Origin: a virus
Direction: 5' to 3' (one strand)
Length of the DNA stretch: 20,543 nt
Virus record (IMG/VR): IMGVR_UViG_3300025828_000253
Location: 1-20,543 of that record
Each line of letters begins with the position of its first letter. Within the stretch, counting starts at the first letter, position 1. Shown here piece by piece: positions 6,332 to 11,883 of the stretch. Position numbers and translations under genes: made by a program. The notes beneath the pieces were generated by a model. That model saw only the letters and a program-made list of their open reading frames with translations. It searched no databases and was not told the DNA's origin.

Positions 6332-6425
6332 TTGCTTGGTCGTATAAGTGTAGGGATCAGCCTACTTAGTATGCCTCTGTTTTCTCCTTTCCAGAGGAGG
6401 TGTGGGACGAATCCCGCCCAAGCAA
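6332..6425 (+). ncRNA. tRNA-like RNA with anti-Shine-Dalgarno loop
   Basis: This RNA closes with an eight-pair stem (TTGCTTGG 6332-6339, CCAAGCAA 6418-6425) and follows tRNA-His by seven bases. Three arms follow in tRNA order. The first is a D-arm-like hairpin enlarged by an inserted stem (TAGG/CCTA, AAG/CTT). The second is an anticodon-like arm of six pairs (CCTCTG 6374-6379, CAGAGG 6392-6397) with a 12-base loop, TTTTCTCCTTTC. The third is a T-like arm (GTGGG/CCCGC) with loop ACGAAT. The oversized loops and missing CCA make an ordinary tRNA unlikely. The loop contains CTCCTTTC, the same as the 16S rRNA 3' anti-Shine-Dalgarno tail. It is either a degenerate tRNA or a tRNA-derived regulatory RNA. 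The fold was made by eye. Confidence 0.6.
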
Positions 6426-6456
6426 TGCTTACATTCAATAAAAGGAAAGGTAACAG

Positions 6457-6633
6457 TTGTTGGCAGAGACACAAGTAAAGCTGGCGGTTTACAATTGTAA
6501 GAATTGTGGATGCATGGTAATAGGCAAGGCAGGGTCAAAGAATCCACAAGGACACTCCTGCTTTGCTTGTTACGGTACCTATGAACGTAATGATGTTGCA
6601 ACAGAAATGTTGGAAGAAAGGTACAAAGAATAA
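6457..6633 (+). CDS. small zinc-ribbon-like protein, TTG start
   Basis: A 58-codon frame starts with TTG at 6457 (a second TTG follows at 6460), six bases after AAGGAAAGG (6442-6450). The product has two close cysteine pairs, YNCKNCGCM near residue 14-18 and SCFACYG about 20 residues later, the spacing of a small zinc ribbon. The rest is a charged C-terminal helix (TEMLEERYKE). Such small zinc-binding proteins are common in phages and often bind nucleic acid or host proteins. The role is unknown. It is the first protein gene after the tRNA cluster and is probably on the same transcript. Confidence 0.7.
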   Translation: MLAETQVKLAVYNCKNCGCMVIGKAGSKNPQGHSCFACYGTYERNDVATEMLEERYKE

Positions 6634-6666
6634 GGAGACAACTTCCCTTGAAGAAAAGGAACCGAC

Positions 6667-7512
6667 ATGACAACAATGCCAACATGGATGCCAACAGGTG
6701 GCCCCGAGGAACACCGGGGTAGCACTGAGCTAACACCTGAAATCATGGCAAACTTTCGTAATCACTCCGTTGTTGGAGGTCATGCAAAATGGCCCAATCA
6801 GACCGACAACGTGGATGAGCAGGGGTTCTTCATCCCTGATGACAATGGAGAAAAAGCAGCACAAGAGGTACGCAACATGTACCACACACTGCTACAAATG
6901 TCACCAAATCCTGAAATGTTTCGCCGTCATGTCAAGGATGATGGCTCTTTTGGTATGCGTACATGGAAAGTGTGGGATCGTAATAGTAATAGTTCTGCCT
7001 TGTTTACAGAACAAGTATCTGTCAGCACCACAAGCATCTTCAATGCCTACTACGCCTCTGTACTTGGCGGTTTGGTGAGGCAAATTGGTGGTCGAGTTGT
7101 TGACATTGGCGGTGGCTATGGGCATTTGGCGCGGGAACTGTCGTCCTTTTGCGAACAGGTGTCGGTTGTGGAACTGCCAGCAAACATTCCGTTAGCAGAG
7201 GCGTATCTTGCCGACACTGATGTCAAGGTGTTGCATCCTGCCGACAGTTTTGAGGCTGATATCATCGTGAATACTATGAGCTTCCAGCACATGACACAAG
7301 CCAACCTTGAATACTACACGAAGAAAATTGTTGACAGCGGGGCAAAAGCCGTGTACACTGTTAACAGAATGACAAAACGTGACCCAACAGATGTTGTCAT
7401 ATATGAGTACCCCTTGTGGGAACACTTTTTTCCCATCCATGTAAAGGGATTTGGGCAGGTGTGGCAAGAGTGGGTTGCACAACGTAAACCAGAAAGTGGG
7501 AAGGTGAGTTAA
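6667..7512 (+). CDS. putative sugar O-methyltransferase (SAM-dependent)
   Basis: This 281-aa protein is a Rossmann-fold SAM-dependent methyltransferase. The SAM-binding motif I is RVVDIGGGYGHLAREL (143-158), followed by the acidic end of strand 2 (VVEL, 167-170) and a strand-4 region ADIIVNTMSFQHM. The N-terminal half carries a helical substrate-binding region typical of the putative sugar O-methyltransferase group found in polysaccharide clusters, and MSFQHM is typical of it. It starts at ATG 6667, six bases after AAAAGGA. A glycosyltransferase-like gene lies 1.5 kb downstream in the same operon. The pair suggests decoration of a glycan, perhaps host lipopolysaccharide or a virion glycan. 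The substrate cannot be read, and a different small-molecule acceptor is possible. Confidence 0.8.
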   Translation: MTTMPTWMPTGGPEEHRGSTELTPEIMANFRNHSVVGGHAKWPNQTDNVDEQGFFIPDDNGEKAAQEVRNMYHTLLQMSPNPEMFRRHVKDDGSFGMRTWKVWDRNSNSSALFTEQVSVSTTSIFNAYYASVLGGLVRQIGGRVVDIGGGYGHLARELSSFCEQVSVVELPANIPLAEAYLADTDVKVLHPADSFEADIIVNTMSFQHMTQANLEYYTKKIVDSGAKAVYTVNRMTKRDPTDVVIYEYPLWEHFFPIHVKGFGQVWQEWVAQRKPESGKVS

Positions 7513-7514
7513 TC

Positions 7515-7736
7515 ATGGAAGTACAAAAATTCTGTGTTGATTGTAAATGGGTTGAGATAAAAAGTCACGACAGGCAGCGTGACTACATGCGGTGTGGACG
7601 TCGTAAAGACCCCACGAATGGTAAAGGTTTGAACTTCTGTTCAGCCGAGAGGAGGTATTCTAATGACTTCTGGCCTTGGGGTGAAAAGTACTGCGGCCCT
7701 GAGGGCAAATGGTGGGAACCAAAGGAGACCGAATGA
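7515..7736 (+). CDS. cysteine-rich small protein (putative metal-binding)
   Basis: This 73-aa protein has cysteines in FCVDCKW, RCGRRKDP, FCSAERR and KYCGPEGKWWEP, a layout I have seen in unnamed phage proteins that probably bind zinc or an iron-sulfur cluster. It starts two bases after the methyltransferase stop, with AAGGTGAG upstream. Its end overlaps the next micro-gene (ATGATG at 7733). The C-terminal CGPEGKWWEP is the best-conserved part of the family by memory. Function is unknown. Confidence 0.8.
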   Translation: MEVQKFCVDCKWVEIKSHDRQRDYMRCGRRKDPTNGKGLNFCSAERRYSNDFWPWGEKYCGPEGKWWEPKETE

Positions 7737-7798
7737 TGGAAGCACTTGTAATCATCACTGTGGTACATATTGTGCTGCTTGTAGTTTGGGGGATGTAA
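7736..7798 (+). CDS. 20-aa single-span membrane micro-protein
   Basis: This short frame starts at ATG 7736 (ATG 7733 is also possible), eight bases after a strong AAAGGAG. The product is one hydrophobic helix, MEALVIITVVHIVLLVVWGM, with an acidic N-terminus, which fits a single-span membrane peptide. Strong ribosome-binding site, overlap with the preceding stop and clear membrane character favour a real gene, although it is far below usual annotation size. Two other small membrane-protein genes follow within 1.1 kb. Confidence 0.5.
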   Translation: MEALVIITVVHIVLLVVWGM

Positions 7799-7811
7799 TC
7801 ATGGTTGAAAT
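7794..7811 (+). repeat. direct repeat, copy 1 (18 bases, start-codon region)
   Basis: The 18 bases TGTAATCATGGTTGAAAT recur exactly at 8025-8042, where they form the start of a 59-aa membrane protein. In this copy the ATG at 7801 opens only a 10-codon frame (MVEMLMVTGR, stop at 7833). It therefore looks like a truncated remnant of a duplicated gene start, or a shared translation-initiation element. Confidence 0.6.
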
Positions 7812-7839
7812 GCTAATGGTAACGGGGAGGTAATAAGGA

Positions 7840-8013
7840 ATGGTAACACTATTCACAGAAGAGTATGCGTCTGATGGTGTGTGGTTATACATGAGGTCTG
7901 GCTATTATGATACCAAAGAGGAAGCCGAGGATGCAGCTATGAGGTTTGCACATCTGGGTATTTCTCGGGATTACAAGATAATCGACGGAAAATCAGAGTA
8001 CAGCGTGTATTAG
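7840..8013 (+). CDS. hypothetical protein, 57 aa
   Basis: A complete 57-codon frame lies between two small membrane-protein genes. It starts at ATG 7840 after GGGGAGG (7825-7830) and ends TAG 8013. The sequence (MVTLFTEEYASDGVWLY, then YYDTKEEAEDAAMRFAHLG, ending IIDGKSEYSVY) looks like a small beta-alpha-beta domain: a strand, a helix rich in Glu/Ala, and a final strand. I do not recognise a family. Good codon pattern and ribosome-binding site support it as real. Confidence 0.7.
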   Translation: MVTLFTEEYASDGVWLYMRSGYYDTKEEAEDAAMRFAHLGISRDYKIIDGKSEYSVY

Positions 8014-8024
8014 AGAAAGGAAGG

Positions 8025-8042
8025 TGTAATCATGGTTGAAAT
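8025..8042 (+). repeat. direct repeat, copy 2 (18 bases, start-codon region)
   Basis: Exact second copy of the 18 bases at 7794-7811. Here the ATG (8032) opens the full 59-aa membrane-protein gene. Confidence 0.6.
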
Positions 8043-8211
8043 TCCGTTGTGGACAGCGTGGGTGATTATGCTTATCCTGTCAATTGTAGGGACATCCTAC
8101 CTTCTGACAGCATTACATAATACTAATGGTCCTGACTTTTTGGCACACACCGCTGGGTTCCTTTTGAATGCAGTTGTGGTTATATATGTTGCTGTGGGAG
8201 TGTTTGCATGA
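8032..8211 (+). CDS. two-span membrane protein, 59 aa
   Basis: This frame starts at ATG 8032 after AAAGGAAGG (8017-8024) and ends with a TGA that overlaps the next start as ATGA. The product has two hydrophobic segments, LWTAWVIMLILSIVGTSYLL near residues 6-25 and FLLNAVVVIYVAVGVFA at the C-terminus, joined by a short polar loop (HNTNGPDFLAHT). It has the size and shape of a small class II holin or an inner-membrane effector. The lysis genes sit in the other arm, so I do not call it a holin. The tight coupling to the dNMP kinase gene only shows co-expression. Confidence 0.75.
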   Translation: MVEIPLWTAWVIMLILSIVGTSYLLTALHNTNGPDFLAHTAGFLLNAVVVIYVAVGVFA

Positions 8212-8765
8212 CTGAAAACAAACTCATCAACTTCTATGTGTTGAATGGTCCTCCCGGTTCTGGCAAAGATGCACTTGCGGAGTATGTGGCAAATAATCAC
8301 ATCGAATTTTGTGTTATGTCCCTTAAAGGACCACTGCTTGATTTTGTTAGCAGTTTGGGTATTGATGTCGACAATGAAAACGCTTATCGTACATGGAAGA
8401 ACTCAACACTTGACAAAACAACTGAAATCACTGGTCGTCAGTTGATGATTGACTTCAGTGAAGATTTTTTGAAACCTCGTCTTGGCAAAGACATCTTTGC
8501 ACGACTGCTTCTTGATTGTGCTCGTCAAGGGGGCGAGAACCACGTTATTGTTCCTGATGGAGGTTTCACTGAAGAACTTGATTACCTGTGTTCACAGGGA
8601 AATGTAAGCGTACACCTGTTTCACCTCCATCGCCCCGGTAAAACCTTTGAGGGTGACAGTCGCAAATATCTGACGGGCTACCCTTACACGGAAATCCACA
8701 ACAACAGCACAATTCCAGCGTTCCTGCACACAGGAGCGGCTGCACTGCTACATGCAAAAGGATGA
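8208..8765 (+). CDS. phage deoxynucleoside monophosphate kinase-like P-loop kinase
   Basis: This 185-aa protein is a P-loop kinase related to phage dNMP kinases such as T4 gp1, which turn dNMPs into dNDPs for DNA synthesis. The Walker A loop is GPPGSGKDALAEY (14-26). A second conserved block, ITGRQLMIDFSEDFLKPRLG followed by KDIFA, is typical of the family's substrate and lid region, and VPDGGFTEEL matches the strand-3/Walker-B-like part. At 185 aa it is somewhat shorter than T4 gp1. It would complete the nucleotide supply set with NrdJ, ThyX and the MazG-like enzyme. Lying between a methyltransferase and a glycosyltransferase, it might also phosphorylate a modified nucleotide, but no hydroxymethylase is seen in the window. 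Confidence 0.85.
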   Translation: MTENKLINFYVLNGPPGSGKDALAEYVANNHIEFCVMSLKGPLLDFVSSLGIDVDNENAYRTWKNSTLDKTTEITGRQLMIDFSEDFLKPRLGKDIFARLLLDCARQGGENHVIVPDGGFTEELDYLCSQGNVSVHLFHLHRPGKTFEGDSRKYLTGYPYTEIHNNSTIPAFLHTGAAALLHAKG

Positions 8766-8772
8766 CAAAACT

Positions 8773-8988
8773 GTGAGCAAGGGGGTTGACAACTTTGACA
8801 TCATCGTGTACACAGGGCTGACACTTGTGATGCTTGTGATTACTGTTGGGGTGTACATGGGGGTTGACAGTGGCGACAAGGTGCAGATTGAATGTGAGGT
8901 ATCAGAGAGGGAAAGGGATGCCGAACAGTGGGATAAAATGGTAAAAGCAGACATCGAAAAGGAGTTCGACAATGACAACACCTGCTAA
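8773..8988 (+). CDS. single-span membrane protein, about 71 aa
   Basis: The reading frame is open from ATG 8752, but that codon lacks a nearby ribosome-binding site. GTG 8773 follows AAAAGGA (8756-8762) at a good distance, so I prefer it. The product has a short N-terminus, one membrane span (IIVYTGLTLVMLVITVGVYM), then an acidic, charged helix (ECEVSERERDAEQWDKMVK) and a final cysteine. This layout resembles an N-in/C-out anchored coiled-coil protein such as an i-spanin, but it lies outside the lysis arm and no partner is seen. It overlaps the next gene by 17 bases. Confidence 0.7.
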   Translation: MSKGVDNFDIIVYTGLTLVMLVITVGVYMGVDSGDKVQIECEVSERERDAEQWDKMVKADIEKEFDNDNTC

Positions 8989-9988
8989 CACTGTACCCAA
9001 GGAATTAAACGGGCGTGTCCTACATGCTGTTTATGACCTCATGGTAGCACCGCTTACATTTGACATCACTCAGTTTGCTGTGTTTGCCTCGTTGTGGGCA
9101 GAGGCACAGGGGTTCCGTGGGGTGTTCTTTCATGTTGTGTTGGGGCCGTACGACAATGAGGGCAATCACATTTGGCGCATGCAAACTCCCAAAGACAAAT
9201 CGTTATCTGTTGTTGACAAATACAAACGAGTGAACACAATTCTGGCTCCCTTCCACAACATTGTCGACAATGCTGTTGGTGGGGCTGTGTGGTATGATCG
9301 TCAGGACTTCATGGATACTGTCACCAGCAAGACACCCATGCACACAATGTTTCCACCGAATTATCAGGTGAATGCTCCGACAACCGCTGTCATGTATGGT
9401 CAACTGTACCAGTACATGGCGGGACCAGATGGTATCATGGGGGACAAACTGTTTCGACTGTCTGCACCACAATGGGCGCGAGATGCCGTCAGGGGGGAAC
9501 ATGGTACGGGCTACGTCCTCATGAAAACTCGTGTCTCAAACAATGAGGAGCATCGTAACAGCGACCGCACCATGTGGGAAAATGTTGCACGTTATCTTGA
9601 AGATGCTGGGGAAAGTGTGGTGTGGATTGACGACACTGATAACATTCCTGTCGAAATTTTGATGGCAATGATGGAAGGATCAAAGCTGTTCATCAGTGAC
9701 GCAGGTGGTCCCTCACTGTTGCCATTCTTTAACGATGGCTGCAAAGGTGCCAACATCTTTTGGCAAATTGACGAGGACCGTAAGATCGACATTGCCAAGG
9801 AAGCAGGACTGACGGGCTTGGAGACAACATGCCGACTGTTGGCAATTGAAGACAAAGGCCAGCCCCCGCAGCATGCCGTCAACCCAAACCTTGAATACAT
9901 CTGGCAGCAGGGGTTGACAAGTGACTTCATTTGTGAGAAGGTTGTAGAAACACTGGAAAAGAAAGGGACGATGAAAAATGACAACTAA
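8972..9988 (+). CDS. glycosyltransferase-like protein (probable GT-B fold)
   Basis: This 338-aa protein looks like a GT-B glycosyltransferase. The C-terminal half starts with a strand and loop GYVLMKTRVSNNEEHRNSD (180-198), then a helix and the strand ESVVWIDD (214-221). It contains FISDAGGPSLLPFF (240-253), which resembles the nucleotide-sugar-binding S-D-x-G-G/S-P-x-H-L element of heptosyltransferase-type enzymes, with His replaced. The N-terminal half (ASLWAEAQGFRGVFFHVVLG) fits the acceptor domain. It starts at ATG 8972 after AAAGGAG. With the sugar O-methyltransferase upstream it could form a glycan-modifying pair. The fold call is by eye; the sugar and acceptor are unknown. Confidence 0.6.
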   Translation: MTTPANTVPKELNGRVLHAVYDLMVAPLTFDITQFAVFASLWAEAQGFRGVFFHVVLGPYDNEGNHIWRMQTPKDKSLSVVDKYKRVNTILAPFHNIVDNAVGGAVWYDRQDFMDTVTSKTPMHTMFPPNYQVNAPTTAVMYGQLYQYMAGPDGIMGDKLFRLSAPQWARDAVRGEHGTGYVLMKTRVSNNEEHRNSDRTMWENVARYLEDAGESVVWIDDTDNIPVEILMAMMEGSKLFISDAGGPSLLPFFNDGCKGANIFWQIDEDRKIDIAKEAGLTGLETTCRLLAIEDKGQPPQHAVNPNLEYIWQQGLTSDFICEKVVETLEKKGTMKNDN

Positions 9989-10280
9989 ACGTGAAAAGCT
10001 GTTTGAACAGTTGCTTAATGCAGTTGAGGCCAAGGATATTGACTTGGTACAACGCCTATCTGACATAATTAAGAAGGGAGACATGCAAGATAGGAACAAA
10101 GTAATGTTTGTTCAGAGTGTCGAAAACCTTGGGGCACCAAAAGGATCAGATGGGCTTATGTTTGATAACCATCAACAAATAGAAGCTGTGTACGCCTTTT
10201 TAGATATCCTGACGGAACATAGTTACAGTATTTACGATCCTGACGGGAATGAAATTCTGTGGGAAGGGGAGTGGTGTTGA
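9978..10280 (+). CDS. hypothetical protein, 100 aa
   Basis: I do not recognise this acidic 100-aa protein. It overlaps the end of the glycosyltransferase-like gene by 11 bases. The N-terminal third is helical and charged (KREKLFEQLLNAVEAKDIDLV). The C-terminal part ends YSIYDPDGNEILWEGEW, where a D-P-D-G-N-E turn suggests a small beta hairpin. No catalytic motif is visible. Confidence 0.7.
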   Translation: MTTKREKLFEQLLNAVEAKDIDLVQRLSDIIKKGDMQDRNKVMFVQSVENLGAPKGSDGLMFDNHQQIEAVYAFLDILTEHSYSIYDPDGNEILWEGEWC

Positions 10281-10310
10281 TGGATGTGAGCAGAGAAGTG
10301 TGACAAAGAC

Positions 10311-10505
10311 ATGACTAAAGTTTATAAGCGCGTATCCTTTCATGGATACACTTTGGATGACGCGTACAAAAATGGGAGGGAAGGTGTGCAGAAGTATCTA
10401 GATGATGGGTACAAAGTCGATGCCCAATGGTTTTATGCCCATGATATCGACTTTGTTGATGATCACCAATCAGTGTACATTTTATACAGAGAAGAAGGGA
10501 TGTAG
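10311..10505 (+). CDS. hypothetical protein, 64 aa
   Basis: This 64-aa protein starts at ATG 10311 with only a weak upstream purine stretch. Its sequence (YKRVSFHGYTLDDAYKNGREGVQKYLDDGYKVDAQW is the relevant region, residues 5-40) suggests strand, helix, strand. It ends four bases before the next gene. I do not recognise a family. Coding potential and position within a compact operon support it. Confidence 0.65.
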   Translation: MTKVYKRVSFHGYTLDDAYKNGREGVQKYLDDGYKVDAQWFYAHDIDFVDDHQSVYILYREEGM

Positions 10506-10508
10506 ACA

Positions 10509-10742
10509 ATGAAAACCCTAGTACTCATCCTACTTCTCGGAACCCACAATGGTGACGTTTGGGTAAACCCTGATCACATTGTTCGTATGTTCACGCACGA
10601 TGGGCGATGTACCCTGACGATGACAGATGGTACTCCCCTGTGGTTTCCCGGTAAGTCCTGTAAACAGGTGGTGGAACTGATTAGAACTGGTACACAAGTG
10701 AAATTTATAGAAAACACTAGAAAGGAACTCAACGTTGATTGA
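10509..10742 (+). CDS. hypothetical protein, 77 aa, FlbD-like pattern
   Basis: This 77-aa protein starts at ATG 10509, with AAGGGATG upstream. The pattern WVNPDHIVRM, then TLTMTDGTPLWFPG and a helix VVELI, resembles small beta-rich FlbD/YlzI-type domains (N-P-D-x-I, then strand, T-x-G, strand). That resemblance is weak and gives no phage function. The hydrophobic N-terminus (MKTLVLILLLG) could be a strand or a poor signal peptide. Its TGA overlaps the TTG-started HNH gene. Confidence 0.65.
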   Translation: MKTLVLILLLGTHNGDVWVNPDHIVRMFTHDGRCTLTMTDGTPLWFPGKSCKQVVELIRTGTQVKFIENTRKELNVD

Positions 10743-11169
10743 AGATAATATCAGGTTAAAGTACTACGCTACTATACATGATGGAGGCTGTATAACAATA
10801 TCACGAACATCACACTACCTCCATAAGGATAAAATTATGGGTAGAGGTAGTTGCCACCTAGCATATGGGAAAGAGTACCCTACGAATTTCGTAGCATGGA
10901 CAATCAGAAATGTAGGGGATAGTAAGACTAATGTCTACAGTATAAGACAAAAAAAGTGGGTGTATGCTCCTAAAAAAGGATACAGAAAGTTTGCTATGGA
11001 CAACAAACCAAACGTATGTGAGAGATGTGGGGAAGATGATAGCATGTGTCTTGAAGTGCATCACAAAGATAGAAACCGAGACAACAATACGCTATCTAAC
11101 TTAGCAATCCTATGCGCTAACTGTCACCGCAAAGAACACAGAGGGACTTTACTCCATAAAGAACTTTAG
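10735..11169 (+). CDS. HNH endonuclease, probably a free-standing homing enzyme
   Basis: This 144-aa protein ends in an HNH nuclease domain: CERCGEDDS (Cys95, Cys98), LEVHHKDRNRDNN (His109, His110, Asn117/118), NLAILCANCHRKEH (Cys127, Cys130, His131, His135). This is a zinc-stabilised beta-beta-alpha-metal fold that nicks or cuts DNA. The start is TTG 10735 after AAAGGA (10721-10726). Its DNA differs from the neighbours: it is AT-richer, and 7 of 11 arginines use AGA, while neighbouring genes mostly use CGT/CGC. This suggests recent acquisition. It is the last gene of the rightward arm, and its end overlaps the endolysin stop from the other strand by 21 bases. Confidence 0.9.
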   Translation: MIEDNIRLKYYATIHDGGCITISRTSHYLHKDKIMGRGSCHLAYGKEYPTNFVAWTIRNVGDSKTNVYSIRQKKWVYAPKKGYRKFAMDNKPNVCERCGEDDSMCLEVHHKDRNRDNNTLSNLAILCANCHRKEHRGTLLHKEL

Positions 11170-11637
11170 TTCACCCGTCAAGAACAAATGACGCTCAGAT
11201 TTACGCCTACGTACAAGGCCGTTTGACACTTTCCCACCAGCCATGCGCCATTTGGGGAATTCGTCAGCGGCTCCTTTTTTATCCCATGAATTCAACTTGT
11301 CCAGCATTGTGCTTGACATAAAGTTACCACCGCCAAGGTTGTAGATGAATGAGGCAAGAGCATCAAACTCCCGCTGAAGCAAGTTTGGCATAACACTGCT
11401 TTTGATGTAGTGTTCAACCTCTAAGTTCATGTGATGCAGCAGCATACCCCGTGCTTCGTGCTTGTTGACAGGGGCGTCATCCATAGTCACCCACTCACCG
11501 TTTGGATACACAGTGCTGCCGTAGCCGATTGTAGGGACGCCAGCAGAGCAGAGGTACGGGGTCTCGCTGAAGCCCTCAAAGTGAATGATCAGGTCTAGGC
11601 CTTTTGGGGAAGTGTGCATGTTGGAATTTGTTGACAT
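11149..11637 (-). CDS. endolysin, T4/P22-type lysozyme (GH24 family)
   Basis: This 162-aa muramidase cuts the glycan chain of peptidoglycan to lyse the host. The catalytic triad Glu21, Cys30, Thr36 has the standard E-8-(D/C)-5-T spacing in HFEGFSETPYLCSAGVPT, followed by IGYGST. Later family motifs include LASFIYNLGGGNF and the end GLVRRRKSERHLF. The N-terminus is short and polar with no signal-anchor segment, so the enzyme should need the holin to reach the cell wall. It starts at 11637 after AAGGA (11645-11649 on the other strand). It is the last gene of the leftward virion/lysis arm. Confidence 0.95.
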   Translation of the reverse strand: MSTNSNMHTSPKGLDLIIHFEGFSETPYLCSAGVPTIGYGSTVYPNGEWVTMDDAPVNKHEARGMLLHHMNLEVEHYIKSSVMPNLLQREFDALASFIYNLGGGNFMSSTMLDKLNSWDKKGAADEFPKWRMAGGKVSNGLVRRRKSERHLFLTGELKFFME

Positions 11638-11659
11638 TTGTGGGTCCTTGTGTTACATA
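11631..11659 (+). promoter_or_regulatory. putative promoter for the 64-aa membrane-protein gene
   Basis: TTGACA (11631-11636) is followed after 17 bases by TACATA (11654-11659), the same layout as the tRNA promoter (TTGACA, 17, TACAAA). The expected start point falls just upstream of the ribosome-binding site at 11678-11685. It lies mostly in the only non-coding gap of the right arm, and overlaps the start codon of the divergent endolysin gene. Confidence 0.5.
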
Positions 11660-11688
11660 AAGCTAACAACTAGCCGTAAGGAGGTATC

Positions 11689-11883
11689 ATGGCTGCTAGC
11701 AGTGGTATTCAATGGATTGACTTCACTTTTGATCTTGCTGTTCACATGTTGTACTGGACAGCAGACTTGTTTGGGGTGACTTATGAGGAGATCAATGTTT
11801 ACATTTTTGTGATCCTCATGCCGTCAGTCACGCTTTTTAGTCTTCTTTTTGCTTTTTGGTCGTGGCGAAGGTGTCGGAATTGA
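11689..11883 (+). CDS. membrane protein, 64 aa, antisense within the lysis region
   Basis: This is the only + strand gene inside the virion/lysis arm. It fills the otherwise empty gap between endolysin and the 270-aa gene. It has a near-perfect Shine-Dalgarno (AAGGAGGT, 11678-11685) and its own candidate promoter. The product has an amphipathic or hydrophobic N-terminal half (IQWIDFTFDLAVHMLYWTADLFG), the segment TYEEINVYIFVILMPSV, a span VTLFSLLFAFWSW, and a basic end RRCRN. That layout fits a small holin, antiholin or other inner-membrane protein. A separate 3TM holin is nearby, so an accessory lysis role is possible but not shown. Its last 60 bases overlap the end of the 270-aa gene on the other strand. 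Confidence 0.75.
   Translation: MAASSGIQWIDFTFDLAVHMLYWTADLFGVTYEEINVYIFVILMPSVTLFSLLFAFWSWRRCRN

Noticed and set aside
6396-6441. GTG-started 13-codon frame (from about 6400) after GAGGAGG in the tRNA-like RNA
   Set aside because: The ribosome-binding site directly abuts the GTG with no spacer, and the bases are explained by stems of the RNA.
8786-8814. TTGACA-17-TACACA promoter inside the 71-aa membrane-protein gene
   Set aside because: The match is good, but it lies in coding sequence and the bases are explained by codons. Kept only as a note in the promoter finding.
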